A stretch of 8,735 nt of DNA from TMED27 sp964351195 (GTDB lineage Bacteria > Pseudomonadota > Alphaproteobacteria > Micavibrionales > Micavibrionaceae): positions 1 to 8,735 of the forward strand of contig CAYGNI010000084.1 of the NCBI GenBank assembly GCA_964351195.1, in the 5' to 3' direction. Position 1 is the stretch's first letter; each line of letters starts with the position of its first letter. Of the stretch, positions 6,019 to 8,735 are shown one piece after another. The translations under genes and the position numbers were made by a program. The notes under the pieces are model-generated. The model made no database searches. It had not been told where the DNA came from and saw only the letters and a program-made list of their open reading frames with translations.

Positions 6019-6849
6019 TCAAGCCCCCGCCAGCGCGCGCTGCGCTTCGCGGATTTGCGACCAGACCTCAGTGGCGATATCTTCCATATCGCCCGCCGCC
6101 TGCGTATTGGGGGAGCGAATAAGCAAAGGTGTCTGGTGGCGAATGCTTTCCTTCACCTTCGGGTCATGACGCACCATACCGACCAAAGGCGGCTTCAGGC
6201 GCAGGAAGTTGGAACACGCTTTGAGCAAAGTTTTATAGGTCTTCTCGCCTTCGGATTCCGATGGCGCCATATTCACCACAATGCTGATATTCTTCGACAT
6301 CCCCGCCGCATTGCCCAGCTTAATAAACGCATAGGCATCGGTGAGCGATGTTGGCTCATCTGTGGTGACCAAAATCGTGCGGGTCGCGGTCGCAGACAGC
6401 ATCCGAACGGTACGGTCCACGCCCGCACCCAAATCGCAAATCACAACATCATAATCATCCGCAACTTCCAAAATCTGATCGCGCAGCATCGCCAAACGCT
6501 GAGAGGGCAGAGAGGAAAGCGAAGCCTGTCCGGAGCGCCCCGCAACAATATCAAAGTTACCCTCTTCATATCGCTGCACGACTTTATCCAGACTAAGGCG
6601 TCCGCGAATAACGTCATTCAAATCGCGCTTGGGCATAAGCCCCAATTGCACATCCACATTCGCCAGCCCCAAATCACCGTCAAACAGCAACACCTTTTTG
6701 CCCATGAGCGAGAGCGCATGTGCCAGCGTGATCGAGAACCACGTTTTGCCCACGCCGCCTTTACCACTGGCCACGGCAATAATGTTCCGGCCCTTGCGGA
6801 TCGCCGGGCCGCCTGTCTGAGTCTGCTGTTTAACGTCTGAACTGTTCAT
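6019..6849 (-). CDS. flhG: MinD/ParA-family ATPase FlhG (FleN), flagellar number regulator
   Basis: This encodes 276 residues. The deviant Walker A KGGVGKT (30-36) is preceded by IIAVASG. The switch region LLFDGDLGLANVDVQLG (54-70) and VVICDLGAGVDRTV (135-148) match the FlhG/FleN branch of MinD-like ATPases, where LGLANVDVQLG is characteristic. The C-terminal 40 residues form an amphipathic-looking helix that may contact the membrane. FlhG cycles between a membrane-bound ATP dimer and a free form and limits flagellar number with FlhF. The N-terminal 20 residues lack the DQA-x2-LR motif known to stimulate FlhF GTPase in other species. The ATG lies 19 nt after the flhF stop, as expected for an operon. 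The spacing to flhF and fliK suggests one transcript. Other ParA-like genes are excluded by motif and context. Confidence 0.93.
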   Translation of the reverse strand: MNSSDVKQQTQTGGPAIRKGRNIIAVASGKGGVGKTWFSITLAHALSLMGKKVLLFDGDLGLANVDVQLGLMPKRDLNDVIRGRLSLDKVVQRYEEGNFDIVAGRSGQASLSSLPSQRLAMLRDQILEVADDYDVVICDLGAGVDRTVRMLSATATRTILVTTDEPTSLTDAYAFIKLGNAAGMSKNISIVVNMAPSESEGEKTYKTLLKACSNFLRLKPPLVGMVRHDPKVKESIRHQTPLLIRSPNTQAAGDMEDIATEVWSQIREAQRALAGA

Positions 6850-6868
6850 GGCTTTGTCTTTTTATCCC

Positions 6869-7993
6869 TTATGCCCGTCCTGCTTTACGGTAACTTTGCG
6901 GTGTTTCGGCGCTGGAGTTCTCGCGAAAAGCGGAAGGCATTATTAGTTTTGCCATATTTTTCGGAGAAAGTGAAATCAAACCGTCAGCAACCTTCGGCGT
7001 ATTACTCGCATCGGCGAAAGAAAGCCCGCCCTGATGCGCAGCTGACAGCAGCCCGCCAAGCCTGCGCGCCATGTCGATCCGTGTCGGGATCATCGCATGC
7101 ACGCCGATTGTGGAAAACACGCGCGCCATCTCTCCGGATTCTTCGGCATCAACGCCGCCCGGTAAAATCACATACGGGTCAATCTCCGCCGCGCCAATGA
7201 GCCGCGCCAGAACCTTAACGTCATCTTTGTCGAACGGGTTAATCCCCGCCGTATCGATCAAAACCTGATCGCAATCTCGAAGATCGGCCAGAATAGCGCG
7301 CAAATCTTGCGCCCCGCCCGCGCGCTGCAAATCAATGCGCAGCAAGTTCGTAAAGGACTGCAACTGCTCAATCCCGCCCGCGCGCACCGTATCCGTGGAT
7401 ACAACGCCGATATTAAGGCCGTTCATCGCCCCCCGCGCTGCCATCTTGGCGACGGCCAAAGTCTTGCCTGACCCCGGCGGTCCAACCATCATCAAGGCTT
7501 TGTTATGGGCTTCGGTTGGCAAAGGTGTAAAGCTGAACAGATGCTCAATCGCCGCCATCAGCGCAATGCCGGAACTCTCAAGCCCCACCACCGTTGCACA
7601 CGACAAGATGTGGTCCATCACATCTTCGGTGACCGCATGACGCAAAAGCGCATCGGTGATGTCCTCCACAATGGCAGCATTTTCTGTTTCATCATCATAT
7701 TGCAGCCAGTCACGCCGTGAACGCGTTCTGGTATTCGTCTCTGGCTCAAACGCCAAATCATCCATCATCGGGTCACCATAATCATCATCGCCAAAATCCC
7801 CGCCATATGCATCATCGAAATCTTCATCATGATACGGCGTATCAATGGCCGCCGTCACGCGCACAGACCCGCCGCGCGAAGGACCACCTTTTTCCTCGCG
7901 TGTGGCGACAATAATGGCATCTTCTCCAAGCTCGTCACGAACCATATGCATCGCCTCTGTCATTGTTTTGGCATAAAAGGATTTTAGCCGCAT
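6869..7993 (-). CDS. flhF: SRP-family GTPase FlhF, flagellar polar positioning
   Basis: This encodes 374 residues. It begins with MRLKSFYAKTMTEAM..VR.ELGEDAIIVATRE, the standard FlhF B-domain start. A very acidic linker (about 56-85, many Asp and Gly) follows, then the N domain helices (about 105-160). The G domain has G1 GPPGSGKT (171-178), DTVRAGGIEQL (201-211) matching the SRP-family DTxRxGAxEQL motif, G3 DTAG (247-250) and G4 TRID (304-307). In most SRP-type GTPases G4 is TKxD, so Lys is replaced by Arg here. FlhF sits at the cell pole and sets the position of new flagella, with FlhG as partner. flhF follows flhA after 112 nt and precedes flhG by 19 nt. The start has only a weak upstream GAG, but it agrees with the family N-terminus. 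Confidence 0.95.
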   Translation of the reverse strand: MRLKSFYAKTMTEAMHMVRDELGEDAIIVATREEKGGPSRGGSVRVTAAIDTPYHDEDFDDAYGGDFGDDDYGDPMMDDLAFEPETNTRTRSRRDWLQYDDETENAAIVEDITDALLRHAVTEDVMDHILSCATVVGLESSGIALMAAIEHLFSFTPLPTEAHNKALMMVGPPGSGKTLAVAKMAARGAMNGLNIGVVSTDTVRAGGIEQLQSFTNLLRIDLQRAGGAQDLRAILADLRDCDQVLIDTAGINPFDKDDVKVLARLIGAAEIDPYVILPGGVDAEESGEMARVFSTIGVHAMIPTRIDMARRLGGLLSAAHQGGLSFADASNTPKVADGLISLSPKNMAKLIMPSAFRENSSAETPQSYRKAGRA

Positions 7994-8011
7994 AGAAAGT
8001 TACTCATCTGC

Positions 8012-8027
8012 CCCGTGAATAAACGGG
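8012..8027. other. small hairpin in the flhF leader
   Basis: CCCGT (8012-8016) and ACGGG (8023-8027) are inverted around a 6-nt loop, ending 19 nt before the flhF start codon as read on the minus strand. With only 5 bp and no U-tract it is not a terminator. It could affect flhF translation, but this is speculative. The rest of the 112-nt gap between flhA and flhF shows no clear promoter. Confidence 0.25.
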
Positions 8028-8105
8028 ATTCCAATTGAAAGTATAGAATGTCTGCAACTTCAATACCAGAGGGGTAGGGGAGTTATCAACCCGTTTTGCG
8101 CGCGC

Positions 8106-8735
8106 CTATATCTGACCAAGCGTCTTAATCCGCGCCTTGGGGTGGATTTCGTTCTGGCTCATCACAACCGTTTGCGGACGGAACCGCTCAATCACACTGC
8201 GCACATAGGGCCGGATTGCGGGCGAGGTGAGAAGGACAGGGATTTCCCCCATCTCCGACATTTCATCATAGCGCTCCCGCACCGCCGAAATAAACTCCTG
8301 CAGCTGTGAGGGCGGCATCGCAAGCTGCTTATCCTCCCCATCACCCATAAGCGCGCCTTGAAACGCTTGCTCCCAATCAGGTGACATGGTGATCAGCGGC
8401 ATCATGCCGTTCGAATTGGTATTGGAATCGCAAAGCTGACGGGAAAGCCGCGCGCGTACATGCTCGGTAATATGCGCAACATTCTTGGTAAACGCCGAAG
8501 CCTCGGCCACGCCTTCGAGAATGGCGGGCAAGTCGCGCACCGAAACACGCTCGGACAAAAGGTTCTGCAAAACGCGCTGCAATCCGCCGACAGAAACCTT
8601 GCCCGGAATAACATCCGCCACCAGCTTTTGATATTCCGGCGGCAATTCGTCGAGCAGCTTTTGTGTTTCTGCGTAATTGAGCAGATCGGGCATATTGTCT
8701 TTGATGATCTCGGTGATATGCGTGGTGATCACGGT
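8106..8735 (-). CDS. flhA: flagellar biosynthesis protein FlhA, C-terminal part (runs off right edge)
   Basis: These are the last 209 residues of FlhA. The frame is open to the right edge, beginning T-V-ITTHITEIIKDN, so the GTG at 8730-8732 is internal and not a start. The segment covers the later subdomains of the cytoplasmic FlhA domain: YAETQKLLDEL, VSVGGLQRVLQNLLSE, VSVRDLPAILEGV, then PVLLTSPAIRPYVRSVIER and VVMSQNEIHPKARIKTLGQI at the C-terminus. FlhA is an inner-membrane export-gate protein; its ring-forming cytoplasmic domain receives chaperone-substrate complexes and contacts FliJ. The membrane part lies outside the window. It is the first gene seen of the minus-strand set flhA-flhF-flhG-fliK. 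Confidence 0.97.
   Translation of the reverse strand, partial: TVITTHITEIIKDNMPDLLNYAETQKLLDELPPEYQKLVADVIPGKVSVGGLQRVLQNLLSERVSVRDLPAILEGVAEASAFTKNVAHITEHVRARLSRQLCDSNTNSNGMMPLITMSPDWEQAFQGALMGDGEDKQLAMPPSQLQEFISAVRERYDEMSEMGEIPVLLTSPAIRPYVRSVIERFRPQTVVMSQNEIHPKARIKTLGQI

Noticed and set aside
6055..6840. Plus-strand frame of 261 codons opposite flhG
   Set aside because: Antisense shadow with His/Gln/Arg-rich composition; flhG is clearly the real gene.
8106..8732. Reading the right-edge gene as a complete 208-residue protein starting at a GTG
   Set aside because: The upstream codon stays in frame and the sequence is the FlhA C-terminal domain, so the gene is cut by the window edge.

Overview
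The window is a piece of an alphaproteobacterial chromosome. The clearest marker is a full-length CtrA, the cell-cycle response regulator of that class, next to flagellar genes. GANTC sites (the CcrM methylation target) at its start fit the same class. A FlhF/FlhG pair suggests a polarly placed flagellum. Most coding DNA is moderately GC-rich; one 456-bp gene is clearly AT-richer. I cannot name a genus.

Layout from left to right. Positions 1-321 (minus) hold the first 107 codons of a CDP-alcohol phosphatidyltransferase, most likely pgsA, running off the left edge. An intrinsic terminator at 351-379 separates it from ctrA (406-1119, minus). The ctrA leader (1120-1273) holds a G-rich tract, five TTAA half-sites arranged as two palindromes, and two GANTC sites at the start codon. 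Next is an AT-rich 151-codon gene of unknown role (1274-1729, minus). It looks like a free-standing receiver-fold domain, possibly the N-terminal domain of Orn/Lys/Arg decarboxylases without its enzyme. Positions 1802-1980 hold a cluster of dispersed-type palindromic repeats.

The rest is flagellar. fliI and fliJ (2010-3786, plus) overlap by 11 bp. They converge with a minus-strand set read in the order flhA (partial, right edge), flhF, flhG and a large fliK-like gene (8735 down to 3783). The stop codons of fliJ and fliK overlap.

Together these genes encode the export ATPase (FliI), its stalk protein (FliJ), the export-gate platform (FlhA), a probable hook-length ruler and substrate switch (FliK-like), and the pair that sets flagellar position and number (FlhF/FlhG). 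CtrA probably ties their expression to the cell cycle, although I see no canonical CtrA box at the flagellar promoters here. I found no complete novel multi-gene system. The least explained items are the AT-rich 151-codon gene, the ctrA upstream palindromes and the repeat cluster before fliI.
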